From contig NZ_JAJFUC010000042.1 of NCBI RefSeq assembly GCF_021372645.1, positions 21,581 to 85,580 on the forward strand: a stretch of 64,000 bases of DNA, read 5' to 3'. This document shows, in pieces, positions 37,301 to 46,324 of the stretch (positions are counted from its first letter, which is position 1; the number at the start of each line of letters is the position of its first letter). Source of the DNA: Clostridium sp. GTDB lineage: Bacteria > Bacillota > Clostridia > Clostridiales > Clostridiaceae. The notes below the pieces were generated by a model that worked only from the letters and a program-made list of their open reading frames with translations, had not been told where the DNA came from and searched no databases. The position numbers and the translations under genes are program-made.

Positions 37301-38453
37301 TTACTTTCAACCACCCTTCTTTGCCTAAATGCATTATATCAATTAAGAAATATTGTTTATAGTCGTTTTCACTTAAATCAAGAACATCAATATCTTGTTC
37401 TTCTGCTAGCATTTTAATTTTATTGTAATACTCGTTCCTTTTTCCCTTATCAAGTCCCAAATAATCATTATACCAACCATTTACTGGAGGCATTATTATG
37501 TATGGCTTTATATTAAGTTCCTTACATACACTTAAAAGAAATTTATAATCATTCATTTCTTTTGAGTTTATTAAATCCTCACCTTTTGAATTGCCTTTGA
37601 TCTTATCTACTACATCTTTTAAATTCTTATTATAACAATCATCTTGAAGCTTAAATTGATTTGTAGATACTAATTCACTATTCTCTTTTTGGATTTTTTC
37701 ATACTCATCTTGCCAATTTACGCTTTTAAGTTCTGTATTACTTTGCTTATTGGGTAATGCCTTCAATTCTTTATAAATTAACGCTTTATCTTTAACATTT
37801 AATAAATACCCACTAATCTTATAATATGGATTCATTACTACCATTGCATATTTTTTTAATGGGCTTTTGCTATAATATAATCTTGCATAAAGAGCTTCTG
37901 CTGAATACTTTTTTGCCTCCACCAAGAAATTGTAAACCCTTTTAGCATAGTATTCCTTATTCTCCTCACTTATTTTAGGATTATTAAGAAAATTATAGAA
38001 TTGTATATCTGAAAAATTAACTGCAAAATTTTTAGCTTGCATTCCTTCTGGATCTTCAAACCATTGACTAGAAACTATAAGTGCTATATTTTGATTTTCT
38101 TTTAAATCACAGCCTCCGAGTACAGTTGCTTGCTGTAAATCTTGAGTATACGCTCGTCCAAAGCAGCTTACATTATAATCAGCTCCTTCAAACGGGAAAA
38201 ATTGTATTGCATTTTGAGGAGTATCCACTCCCATTTCAGAAGATCCCATTAAAAATAAATCTCCTTTGTCGGATATTATTTTTTTAATTATTGCACTTTT
38301 ATCTTTTGTTAAATCTCCATATTTAGCACCAATCTGAGAAACATTCTTTTCTTGAGTTAATTCTATTATTTGCTTATCTAAATAATTATTAATTGATACT
38401 GTAACTATAATTGCAAGTAATATAGGTATTAAAAAACTAATTATTTTTTTCAT
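37266..38453 (-). CDS. dltD: Teichoic acid D-alanylation protein DltD
   Basis: 395 residues: N-terminal membrane anchor (about 5-24) and an extracellular DltD domain with LMGSSEMGVDTPQNA (catalytic serine) and LIDIMHLGKEGWLKVS (Asp...His). It heads the operon dltD-dltX-dltA-dltB-dltC, a different order from the B. subtilis dltXABCD. Start ATG follows AAAGGAC. The family B element B3 and a terminator lie upstream, between it and the dehydrogenase gene. Confidence 0.95.
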   Translation of the reverse strand: MKKIISFLIPILLAIIVTVSINNYLDKQIIELTQEKNVSQIGAKYGDLTKDKSAIIKKIISDKGDLFLMGSSEMGVDTPQNAIQFFPFEGADYNVSCFGRAYTQDLQQATVLGGCDLKENQNIALIVSSQWFEDPEGMQAKNFAVNFSDIQFYNFLNNPKISEENKEYYAKRVYNFLVEAKKYSAEALYARLYYSKSPLKKYAMVVMNPYYKISGYLLNVKDKALIYKELKALPNKQSNTELKSVNWQDEYEKIQKENSELVSTNQFKLQDDCYNKNLKDVVDKIKGNSKGEDLINSKEMNDYKFLLSVCKELNIKPYIIMPPVNGWYNDYLGLDKGKRNEYYNKIKMLAEEQDIDVLDLSENDYKQYFLIDIMHLGKEGWLKVSEGIYKHFDQR

Positions 38454-38562
38454 TTATACTGTCCTTTCACTATACAATTTTTTAATTATATTTATTTAAA
38501 ACATAATCAGTATAAATCTAACATATACCCATAAGTTATATTATATGATATCTAGTCGTTCT

Positions 38563-38708
38563 AAAGCTGCCATTTTTAGAAAATGACAGCTAATGTGAAC
38601 CTTATGATTTAAGACAAGTATCTGATGGGTAATAAGTACCCCCTTAAGGTATAATTTCAACTTAATTGAGTTGGAATATAAAACTCCAACTGAAAAATTT
38701 CACTTTAT
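38563..38708 (-). repeat. Family B structured repeat (B3), upstream of dltD
   Basis: Minus-strand order: AAAGTGAAATTTTTCAGTTG, arms AGTTGGAGT/ATTCCAACT, TTATACC-TTAA-GGGGGTA, ending in a strong hairpin AGCTGTCATTTTC/AAAATGGCAGCT (38565-38591). It lies between the terminator at 38741 and the dltD start, so it could be a leader of the dlt operon or simply a mobile repeat. The rest of the 364-bp gap is AT-rich. Confidence 0.6.
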
Positions 38709-38740
38709 AGCTCATATTAAATAAAATAATTATAAAACAT

Positions 38741-38764
38741 GTGAAACTAATAAATTAGTTTCAC
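38741..38764 (-). terminator. Terminator after the sugar-nucleotide dehydrogenase gene
   Basis: Perfect stem GTGAAACTAA/TTAGTTTCAC with a TTTA loop, followed by ATGTTTTATAATT on the minus strand. Confidence 0.65.
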
Positions 38765-38817
38765 AATCTTTATACTTATTATGCAAAATAAATTGCCTTT
38801 ATACTATGTACTATATA

Positions 38818-40134
38818 TTACAATTTATGTATCTTCTCTCTGTTATTAACTACATTCTTAGTTGCATTTCTTGTATCATATACAACTTCTGCCCTAGCCA
38901 CAATTGATTCATAATCATAACAGCTATGATTAGTTGTTATGATTACAATATCAGAATCATCTATAACTTCTGTCCAATCCACTGAATTGTATACCTTGCC
39001 CTTATATTTAGATATTGGGCAATATGGATCATTTACCATAAGGTCAGCACCATTTTTCTCTAATAATTCTATTACCTTAAATGCTGGCGATTCTCTATAA
39101 TCATCAATATCATTTTTATATGCAACACCTAATAAAAGAACTTTAGCTCCATTTAATGCTTTCTTATTTTGATTTAAAATTTTCATTACATTATCTAAAA
39201 CAAATTCAGGCATTGAATCATTAATTTCTCCTGATGTTTCAATTAATCTTGTATGGTAATCATATTCTTTTGCCTTCCATTCTAAATAGAATGGATCAAG
39301 TGGTATACAGTGACCACCTAGTCCTGGACCTGGATAAAATGGCATAAACCCATAAGGCTTAGTTTTAGCTGCATCTATAACTTCCCATACGTCTATTCCC
39401 ATTCTATTACATAAAATAGCCATTTCATTAGCTAATCCAATATTTATATTTCTGAAAGTATTTTCTAATATCTTTTCCATTTCAGCTACAGCTGGTGATG
39501 ATACTGTATGTATATCTCCCTCTAATATATTTCTATATAATGCTGCCGCAACTTCAGTACAGTCTTCACTGCATCCTCCAACAACCTTTGGAGTATTTTT
39601 AGTATTAAAATCCTTATTACCCGGATCAACTCTCTCTGGTGAGAATGCTAAGAAAAAGTCTTTTCCACATTTAAGACCGCTTTCTTCTAAAATTGGCTTA
39701 AGAATTTCCTCTGTTGTTCCTGGATATGTAGTACTTTCAAGAATAACAAGCATGCCCTTATGCAAATACTCTGCAACACTTCTTGTTGAATCTACAACGT
39801 ATGATAAATCTGGTTGCTTATATAAGTCTAATGGCGTAGGTACGCAAATACAAATGGTATCTACATCCTTAACAAAACTAAAGTCTGTAGTAGCTTTCAA
39901 AGTCTTTGCTTCTACTATCTCTTTTAGATTTTCATCTACTACATCACCTATATAGTTCTTTCCTTCGTTGACCATATTCACTTTTTCTTCTTGGACATCA
40001 AATCCAATAGTTTGGTATCCAGCATTAGCCTTCTCTACAGCTAATGGTAATCCAACATAACCAAGTCCAACGACACCAACTTTTGCGGTTTTATTATTTA
40101 TCTTATCTAATAATTGTTGCTTTAACACTGACAT
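38818..40134 (-). CDS. UDP-N-acetyl-hexosamine 6-dehydrogenase (WbpA/WecC family)
   Basis: 438-residue NAD-dependent UDP-sugar dehydrogenase making a uronic acid by two-step oxidation at C6. VGVVGLGYVGLPLAVEKANA (about 18-37) is the NAD fold. ESTTYPGTTEE, FSPERVDPGN and the catalytic-cysteine motif GPGLGGHCIPLDPFYL follow, and the C-terminal VLLLGVAYKNDIDDYRESPA completes the family. With the WbpD-like and WbpE-like genes upstream it suggests UDP-GlcNAc to UDP-GlcNAcA chemistry rather than plain UDP-glucose oxidation. Start follows AGGAGG. Confidence 0.9.
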   Translation of the reverse strand: MSVLKQQLLDKINNKTAKVGVVGLGYVGLPLAVEKANAGYQTIGFDVQEEKVNMVNEGKNYIGDVVDENLKEIVEAKTLKATTDFSFVKDVDTICICVPTPLDLYKQPDLSYVVDSTRSVAEYLHKGMLVILESTTYPGTTEEILKPILEESGLKCGKDFFLAFSPERVDPGNKDFNTKNTPKVVGGCSEDCTEVAAALYRNILEGDIHTVSSPAVAEMEKILENTFRNINIGLANEMAILCNRMGIDVWEVIDAAKTKPYGFMPFYPGPGLGGHCIPLDPFYLEWKAKEYDYHTRLIETSGEINDSMPEFVLDNVMKILNQNKKALNGAKVLLLGVAYKNDIDDYRESPAFKVIELLEKNGADLMVNDPYCPISKYKGKVYNSVDWTEVIDDSDIVIITTNHSCYDYESIVARAEVVYDTRNATKNVVNNREKIHKL

Positions 40135-40140
40135 GTTATA

Positions 40141-40338
40141 CCTCCTGCAATATTACAATTTACAGTTTACAATGTACAATTAAGGACGAAAGATCTGCAG
40201 ATAAAGTTCAAGAAATCAAATATAAAATTTGGACTTTCACTTTTCCATAAGAATTCCTAAAATATATTTTTTCAAATCACATAGTGATTTGTTCCTTCAT
40301 TGTGTATTGTGCATTGCACATTGTGAATTGAATTATTT
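40141..40338. repeat. Family C inverted-repeat element, full copy
   Basis: About 200 bp filling the gap between the acetyltransferase and dehydrogenase genes. One end has AATTTACAGTTTACAATGTA, the other ATTGTGCATTGCACATTGTG, inverted relative to each other. Internal dyads such as AATCACATAGTGATT are present and there is no reading frame, which is the layout of a miniature inverted-repeat element. Confidence 0.6.
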
Positions 40339-40340
40339 AT

Positions 40341-40919
40341 TTATTTATTTATACACTCTACTTTTTCTTTATCTTTACTATATTTTTCTCCACAAGCATT
40401 ACAAGTTGCATGCTCATCTTTAAATCTTAATTTTTCTCCACATTTACATACATATCCTAACATACTTGCTGGATTTCCTACAACTAAGGCATAATCAGGT
40501 ATATGTTTAGTAACTACTGCGCCAGCACCTACTAATGCGTATTTGCCTATATTGTGGCCACATACAATTGTTACATTTGCACCAATAGATGCACCCGTGC
40601 CAATTATAGTATCTTTATATTCGTTCTTTCTTTCAATAAAACTTCTTGGGTTAACTACATTTGTAAATACACAAGATGGACCTAAAAACACATTATCTTC
40701 GCAAATAACACCTGTATAAACAGATACATTATTTTGTATTTTCACCCCATTTCCAAGCTTTACGCCTGGTGATATTACAACATTCTGCCCTATATTGCAC
40801 TTTTCCCCAATTTCGCAATTACTCATAATGTGAGAAAAATGCCATACCTTTGTTCCATCCCCTATTTTAACATTATCATCTACATAACTGGACTCATGTA
40901 CAAAATAATTATTATTCAT
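40341..40919 (-). CDS. Left-handed beta-helix acetyltransferase (WbpD-like)
   Basis: 192 residues, hexapeptide-repeat protein: repeated [LIV]-G-x-x units in DNVKIGDGTKVWHFSHIMSN, CEIGEKCNIGQNVVISPGVK and GVKIQNNVSVYTGVI. Family blocks include HIMSNCEIG, VFTNVVNPRS and the C-terminal VVGNPASMLGYVCKCGEKL with a CxC...CxxC zinc-like cluster. WbpD-type enzymes acetylate UDP-2-acetamido-3-amino-glucuronate. It sits between the aminotransferase and dehydrogenase genes. Confidence 0.88.
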   Translation of the reverse strand: MNNNYFVHESSYVDDNVKIGDGTKVWHFSHIMSNCEIGEKCNIGQNVVISPGVKLGNGVKIQNNVSVYTGVICEDNVFLGPSCVFTNVVNPRSFIERKNEYKDTIIGTGASIGANVTIVCGHNIGKYALVGAGAVVTKHIPDYALVVGNPASMLGYVCKCGEKLRFKDEHATCNACGEKYSKDKEKVECINK

Positions 40920-40942
40920 AACTTAATCCTCGCATACTTATA

Positions 40943-40968
40943 TTTTATCAATTGACCATTGACAATTA
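40943..40968. repeat. Family C short copy
   Basis: ATCAATTGACCATTGACAAT in the 128-bp gap between the aminotransferase and acetyltransferase genes; the same word occurs in the larger family C elements. Confidence 0.4.
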
Positions 40969-41047
40969 TCTCTTTGAATTCATAAAAAAACAATCTCTTT
41001 ATGTCTTTAATTTTATACCTTCAATTTGCACCTAGTCCGATGTCTAG

Positions 41048-42232
41048 TTAGTATACTTTTATGCTTTCAACTATATAATCTATTTCTTTCGCTGTTAATT
41101 CTGGATAAACTGGTATTGCAAAAGTTCTATGTGATAAATACTCTGCAACTGGCATATCGCCTTCTTTGTATCCAAGATCTTTATATACTTTTTGTAAGTG
41201 TAGTGGAATTGGATAATATACCCCTGTTGCTACCCCTTTTTCTTTAAGTTTATTTAACATAGCTTCTCTATTTTCTGATTGCAATACATATTGATGATAT
41301 ACGGATTCATTTTCTTCATCAATAATAGGAATTACTACATTTGAATTTTTTAATTTCTCATCATATATTTTAGCTATTTCTCTTCTTCGACTATTCCATT
41401 TATCTAATTGTGGTAATTTAACTCTTAAAATTGCTGCTTGAATTGCATCTAATCTTGAATTAAATCCAATTAAATAATTATAATATTTTAATGGATTGTA
41501 TACAGTATCGTCTCCATCCTTAAAGGTTTCTATTTCTTCTGTTATGTTATTTAATAAATTATAAGCCTTTTGACCAGTTTCTCCACTTCCATGAGTTCTT
41601 AGTGCTCTCGCTATAGTTGCTATATCATCATCAGAAGTTACTATCATCCCACCATCACCAGCACATGAAAGATTCTTTGTTGGAAAAAATGAGAAACAAG
41701 CTACATCACTTAATTTTCCTATCATTGTTCCTTTATACTTGGAACCTACTGCTTGGCAAGCATCTTCAATAACTTTTAAATTATGTTTTTTTGCTATTTG
41801 GTTAATTTCATCCATCCTAGCACTTTGACCAAATATATGAACTGGTATAATAGCCTTTGTTTTTTTGGTAATTTTTTCTTCTATCTTAGTTGGATCTATA
41901 TTAAAGGTTTCTTTTTCTACATCAACAAAAACAGGTGTTGCGCCAACAGCTGAAATAACTTCTGCTGAAGCAAAATAAGTAAATGGTGACGTTATTACTT
42001 CATCTCCATCTCTTATACCTAAAGATTTTAATGCAATAACTAACGCATCAGTACCATTACCTACTGATATTGCATGTTTAACTCCTATATATTCTGCAAA
42101 TTCTTTTTCGAATTCTGTTACATTCTTACCCATAATATAACTTGCAGAAGAAAGTACCTCTTTAGTTACTCTATCTAAATCTTCAGCAATAGACTTATAT
42201 TGAGCTTTTAAATCAATTAATGGAATATTCAT
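41048..42232 (-). CDS. DegT/DnrJ/EryC1/StrS-family sugar aminotransferase (WbpE-like)
   Basis: 394-residue PLP-dependent aminotransferase. IPLIDLKAQYKSI at the N-terminus, VGNGTDALVIALKSLGI, EVITSPFTYFASAEVISAVGATP, IIPVHIFGQSARMDEI and the PLP-lysine region FSFFPTKNLSCAGDGGMIVT mark the family. Together with the downstream acetyltransferase it would install a 3-acetamido group on a UDP-sugar uronic acid. The Gfo/Idh oxidase (WbpB) that makes its 3-keto substrate is not in the window. Confidence 0.9.
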   Translation of the reverse strand: MNIPLIDLKAQYKSIAEDLDRVTKEVLSSASYIMGKNVTEFEKEFAEYIGVKHAISVGNGTDALVIALKSLGIRDGDEVITSPFTYFASAEVISAVGATPVFVDVEKETFNIDPTKIEEKITKKTKAIIPVHIFGQSARMDEINQIAKKHNLKVIEDACQAVGSKYKGTMIGKLSDVACFSFFPTKNLSCAGDGGMIVTSDDDIATIARALRTHGSGETGQKAYNLLNNITEEIETFKDGDDTVYNPLKYYNYLIGFNSRLDAIQAAILRVKLPQLDKWNSRRREIAKIYDEKLKNSNVVIPIIDEENESVYHQYVLQSENREAMLNKLKEKGVATGVYYPIPLHLQKVYKDLGYKEGDMPVAEYLSHRTFAIPVYPELTAKEIDYIVESIKVY

Positions 42233-42324
42233 TTTCCTCGCTCCTTAATTCTACTTTAATATGTTATTTAAGTTCACTTTTTTCCATAAAACTAACATGA
42301 ATATTTTAACATACTTATATCTAA

Positions 42325-42415
42325 TTCACAATGCACAATGCGCAGTTCACAATTGAAGATGAAATTTCTCTTTGAGCTTGTTTTTTCATTGTAGATTGTG
42401 CATTGATTAAATTAT
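42325..42415. repeat. Family C inverted-repeat element
   Basis: Left end CACAATGCACAATGCGCAGT, right end TTGTAGATTGTGCATTG, with an AT-rich centre GAAATTTCTCTTTGAGC. It sits just after the helicase gene's 3' end and before the aminotransferase gene. Confidence 0.55.
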
Positions 42416-44700
42416 CAATATTTGTTTATAGGACTCCATTCATTGGGTAGTAACATTTTATATTTATTAGTTATATATCTATCATCAATAAGCAAAACTC
42501 TACCAGTATCAGTTTCAGTTCTTATTACCCTACCTACAGCTTGTTGTACCTTATTTATACCTGGAAATAAATAAGCATAATCATAACCATCTTCTTTATA
42601 AAATTCTTTTATAATTTCATTTTTCATATCTATCATAGGATATCCTACACCTATAATTATAGCTCCTATTAGCTGTTCTCCTGGTAAGTCTATACCCTCC
42701 GAAAACATACCTCCTAGAACACAAAACATTAGTAAATTATTATTGATTTTAAATTTTTTTAATAATTGACTCTTTTCCTCTTCATTCATATTTTGTTTTT
42801 GTTTTATAAGTTGAAATTCAGTTAAATTTAACTTACTCATTTCATCCCATAATAGTTCCATATATGCATATGAGGGTGAAAAAACTATGTAATTTCCAAT
42901 CTGCATTCTTATAAAATCACAAATTTTCTCTTTAACGAACTCTAATGTTCTTTTTCTATATGTATATCTAATATTAATTGGACTAACATGAACTTTTAGA
43001 TTTTCTTTTTTAAATGGTGATGGAAGTTTTAATCTATAAGTTGCATCATGTCCGCCAAGCATACTTATATAATATTTTATTGGAGATATAGTTGCTGAAA
43101 AGAAAATTACTGAATAACATTTCGATAAATATTCTTTTAAATTTTTAGCTGGATTTACACAGTGCAATGTTACTTTAAGTTCATGAGATTCTTTTTCTAT
43201 ACAAGTTATATAATTTTCATCATATAATTGCATTGTAGAAACAAAAGCATTTACATCAAAGTACAGTTGCAATATATCTTCATAACCATCAAACTTATTT
43301 CCTCTTACTAAAATTTCTTCACTTTCTTTTAAGTAGAGTTGTAAATACTTATTTAACTCTTTAGGCGATTCTCGTTCATAAAACCATTCCACCTCTTTAT
43401 GATCACATTCATTTCTTAAATCAATAAAATAATTATTGATTTTGCCTAATATAGAATGTAGTTTATTGAGTTTACCTTTAGCCATTTTTTTGCATTTCAA
43501 TATTTGATTTTTGCATAATGATGCTGAATACATATTCCTTGCTCTATCTATTAAATTATGTGCTTCATCAATTAAAACTATATTTCCTTTACTTTCTAAT
43601 ATTCTACCTAAGGACACTCTCGGATCAAAAATATAATTATAATCACCTATGATCCCGTCGCAATAAAGACTTAAATCCAAAGATAGCTCGAAAGGGCATA
43701 CTTTATATTTTTCAGCATATTTATGCAATATTTCCGAGGAAATTCTTTCTTCATTCTCAAGAATGCATGATATTGCATTTTTCACCTTGCTATAATAATC
43801 TTTTGCATATATACACTTTTCAAGGTTGCAATCAAAGGTTTCATTAATGCATACTTTTTCTTTTGCCATAATTATAATACTCTTAAATTTCAACCCTTCT
43901 TGCCTCAACCTTTCAAATGTATTTTCAGCAACCTCTCTATTTATAGTTTTAGCTGTCAAATATATAATTCTTTCTCCAAGTCCTTCCCCTAGTGCTTTTA
44001 CTGCTGGAAATATGGTTGATATCGTCTTACCTATTCCTGTTGGTGCTTGAGTAAATAACATTTCTTTTTCTTTTATAGTTTGATATGATATATTAATTAA
44101 TTTCCTTTGTCCTTCTCTATATTTTTCAAAGGGAAACTTAAGAACTTTTATTGAATTATCTCTAATACTTTTTTGTTGAAATATTAGAATATTAAATTTT
44201 TCATATTCCTCCAATATTCCTAAAGTAAACTCTTCTAATTCTTGTATATCAAATTTCTTCTCAAAACTTTTAATTTCGGCTGTCTCAAGTTGCATATAAG
44301 ATAATCTTATGTAAATTTCTTGAAATTTATTTTGCTTTCCATAAATAAACGCATATACTTTTGCTTGGGCCCAATGAACTTCATTTGAATCATCTATATA
44401 CGCAAAACTCTTATAAGTAGATTTAATCTCTTCAATTATGGTTCTATCTTCTTGTATTATAATTCCATCTGCTCGTCCTTCAATATTTATCAAACTTTTA
44501 TCCATTTCAAATTCATAAGTTAAATATACTTCTTTTTCAAAACTTTCATAAATCTTTGAATTATCATCTTGAATTTTTTGATGTGCTCTTATCCCCTCTG
44601 TAGCTCTAGCACCTCCTGAAAATCTATTATCTATATCACCCTTTTTTAAGCAAAATTCAACTAAATTTCTTACAGATTCTCTTATAATAATTTTATCCAT
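42415..44700 (-). CDS. PD-(D/E)XK nuclease - DinG/XPD-type helicase fusion
   Basis: 761 residues from the ATG at 44700 (AGAGGAATC upstream). Residues about 30-120 form a RecB/Cas4-like nuclease: G36-IRA-H40, GRAD78, E91-I-K93 and Q112-AKVYAF. From about 200 follows a superfamily 2 iron-sulfur helicase: Walker A APTGIGKT (219-226); four cysteines at C284, C291, C296 and C335 of the XPD/DinG 4Fe-4S site; CDGIIGDYNYIFDP; DEAH at 378-381; C-terminal motif VGRVIRTETDTGRVLLIDDR. The architecture is known in Firmicutes as a DinG-like helicase with a Cas4-like domain. A role in repair or recombination is likely; specific substrates are not known. Confidence 0.88.
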   Translation of the reverse strand: MDKIIIRESVRNLVEFCLKKGDIDNRFSGGARATEGIRAHQKIQDDNSKIYESFEKEVYLTYEFEMDKSLINIEGRADGIIIQEDRTIIEEIKSTYKSFAYIDDSNEVHWAQAKVYAFIYGKQNKFQEIYIRLSYMQLETAEIKSFEKKFDIQELEEFTLGILEEYEKFNILIFQQKSIRDNSIKVLKFPFEKYREGQRKLINISYQTIKEKEMLFTQAPTGIGKTISTIFPAVKALGEGLGERIIYLTAKTINREVAENTFERLRQEGLKFKSIIIMAKEKVCINETFDCNLEKCIYAKDYYSKVKNAISCILENEERISSEILHKYAEKYKVCPFELSLDLSLYCDGIIGDYNYIFDPRVSLGRILESKGNIVLIDEAHNLIDRARNMYSASLCKNQILKCKKMAKGKLNKLHSILGKINNYFIDLRNECDHKEVEWFYERESPKELNKYLQLYLKESEEILVRGNKFDGYEDILQLYFDVNAFVSTMQLYDENYITCIEKESHELKVTLHCVNPAKNLKEYLSKCYSVIFFSATISPIKYYISMLGGHDATYRLKLPSPFKKENLKVHVSPINIRYTYRKRTLEFVKEKICDFIRMQIGNYIVFSPSYAYMELLWDEMSKLNLTEFQLIKQKQNMNEEEKSQLLKKFKINNNLLMFCVLGGMFSEGIDLPGEQLIGAIIIGVGYPMIDMKNEIIKEFYKEDGYDYAYLFPGINKVQQAVGRVIRTETDTGRVLLIDDRYITNKYKMLLPNEWSPINKY

Positions 44701-44754
44701 AATTTGATTCCTCTCTGTAATTAAGCTTAACAACTTTCTAAATATTTATAAGGA

Positions 44755-44897
44755 ACATTCAAAAAAATAACAGACCAGTATGCTTGTCTATTTGACATTA
44801 TACTAGGTTGGTAAGTTTCACAAATAGCTTACTATAAGCAAAATTCACCTCCTTGTCTAGTACAAAATTCACAATACATCTTTGGTCTGTTATTTTA
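44755..44897. repeat. Family A element, long form (A6)
   Basis: Outer arms AATAACAGACCAGTATGC and CTTTGGTCTGTTATTTTATT are separated by about 95 bp. The centre is bounded by its own inverted repeat (ACTAGGTTG...CTTGTCTAGT), as if a second repeat were nested in a family A copy. It ends at the DUF1836 gene's stop codon. Confidence 0.6.
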
Positions 44898-44898
44898 T

Positions 44899-45489
44899 TT
44901 ACTCTGTTTCATATTCTTTTACTATTTTTTGGACTAACTTCTTAATAACACTTGCTTCTGCTATTAAAGATAAAACTAATAAGAAAATTTTTATTCTTTC
45001 TTCATCTTTATCCTTCAAATCAAAGTTTTTTATTATTTCTTCTAATTTATCTTCATGCGTTAAGGATGTAATTAAATAGTCATCTAAACTTTCTCTTTGT
45101 ATTTGTGTAAACGTCTTATAAGTTTCTTCCCAGGATAATATATCATCATTTCTATCATTAATTTCATTAAAAGCAAGTCTGAAAACTTTTTTAATTTCTT
45201 CTGTTGTCAAAAGTGGTCTCATATAACCCAGCAATACTAACTGTATTAAATGCGTTTTAGTATATCCTCTTTTTTTACCATCTTCTGGTTTAGTTATAAC
45301 TTCACTTTTAGTATAATTTTGAACTATATTATTAGTGAATTTTTCATCAACAAATTTGTCATTTAAATAATCTATGACTTGAGATAGAAATAAATCATAC
45401 TTTGGAAGATCTTCATATGAAATCGAACTCCCCTTCGATAATTCTTCTGCTAACTCTTTTATATAGTCTGAATCAAACTTTTTCCCCAT
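44899..45489 (-). CDS. DUF1836 domain protein
   Basis: 196 residues, no membrane segment. The middle part, SEVITKPEDGKKRGYTKTHL followed by IQLVLLGYMRPLLTTEEIKK, looks like the MerR-like helix-turn-helix of DUF1836 proteins, which are common in Clostridia and of unknown function. The C-terminus ends in hydrophobic helices (IFLLVLSLIAEASVIKKLVQ). The start has only a weak AGGTG ribosome site. Repeat A6 provides the hairpin directly after the stop. Confidence 0.7.
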   Translation of the reverse strand: MGKKFDSDYIKELAEELSKGSSISYEDLPKYDLFLSQVIDYLNDKFVDEKFTNNIVQNYTKSEVITKPEDGKKRGYTKTHLIQLVLLGYMRPLLTTEEIKKVFRLAFNEINDRNDDILSWEETYKTFTQIQRESLDDYLITSLTHEDKLEEIIKNFDLKDKDEERIKIFLLVLSLIAEASVIKKLVQKIVKEYETE

Positions 45490-45888
45490 TTTTATACACC
45501 TATGCTTTCATCTTTTATCTAGATATATTCGATAGTTTTTATATACATATATTATATAGTAGTCATCAACTGGCTACAAGTTATTTCAAACATTATAGCT
45601 CAAAACTTTATTTTCTTTTTTATTTTCTCTAACATTAATAATATTATACGACATACTTATACTAAAAAATATCTAATTTATGTAATTTATCGACATTATT
45701 ACGTATAGTATCTGTTTTTTTGATAAAGAATTTACTAATTACTTTCATGCTTTTTTTGTAATTTTTTAAATAAAATATCAGTATAATATAAAACTTAATC
45801 TTGTAAATAACCTTAAACCTATTGATATATCTATGTCTTCTTAATTTATTTTTTAAGACTAATATTATACTTTTACAAATAAATCCTC

Positions 45889-45917
45889 TTGACTTTTCTA
45901 AAATATGGTAGTATATT
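45889..45917 (+). promoter_or_regulatory. abrB distal promoter P1
   Basis: TTGACT (45889-45894), 17-bp spacer, TATATT (45912-45917). Confidence 0.65.
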
Positions 45918-45980
45918 TTATATAAGATGTTTATTAAAGTTGAAATTTGTAATTTCTTATAAAGTTAAGTAAAATTTTTA

Positions 45981-46009
45981 TTGACTTTATATTACATATC
46001 TGGTAATAT
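45981..46009 (+). promoter_or_regulatory. abrB proximal promoter P2
   Basis: TTGACT (45981-45986), 17-bp spacer, TAATAT (46004-46009). Transcription would start near 46016, just before the Spo0A box. Confidence 0.7.
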
Positions 46010-46021
46010 ATCGTGGCAGGG

Positions 46022-46028
46022 TGTCGAA
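46022..46028 (+). promoter_or_regulatory. Spo0A box in the abrB leader
   Basis: TGTCGAA, the exact Spo0A-box core, lies 12 bp downstream of the P2 -10 element and before AGGAGG. Spo0A represses abrB in Bacillus from sites just downstream of its promoter; position and sequence here fit the same circuit. Confidence 0.75.
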
Positions 46029-46052
46029 TCGTGAAATTAGGAGGAATTTTTT

Positions 46053-46304
46053 ATGAAATCAACAGGTGTAGTTAGAAGAGTGGACGAGTTAGGAAGAATA
46101 GTTATTCCTATAGAGCTTAGAAGAACTTTAGATATTGCAGAAAAGGATGCATTAGAAATTTATGTAGACGGAGAGCAAATAATATTAAAGAAATATGAAC
46201 CAGCTTGTATCTTCTGTGGAGATGCAAGAGACGTAATAAACTACAGAGGGAAAAACATTTGTACTAAGTGTCTGGAACAAATTAAAACTACTAATAATTT
46301 TTAA
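46053..46304 (+). CDS. abrB: Transition-state regulator AbrB
   Basis: 83 residues. The N-terminal swapped-hairpin DNA-binding domain reads STGVVRRVDELGRIVIPIEL, and the C-terminal half carries CIFC...CTKC, a likely zinc site typical of clostridial AbrB. It represses stationary-phase genes and, in solvent-forming clostridia, affects sporulation and solventogenesis. Start follows TTAGGAGG. It is controlled by two promoters and a Spo0A box and ended by its own terminator. It is the first plus-strand gene in the window. Confidence 0.93.
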   Translation: MKSTGVVRRVDELGRIVIPIELRRTLDIAEKDALEIYVDGEQIILKKYEPACIFCGDARDVINYRGKNICTKCLEQIKTTNNF

Positions 46305-46324
46305 TTCCACTATTATGGAATTTA

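Larger units (their letters stand above)
45490..46052. other. Divergent intergenic region upstream of abrB
   Basis: 563 bp, very AT-rich, no reading frame. The right half holds two tandem abrB promoters and a Spo0A box (listed separately). GTCGAT near 45689 is a weak second Spo0A-like core on the minus strand. I see no repeat or RNA gene here. Confidence 0.5.
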
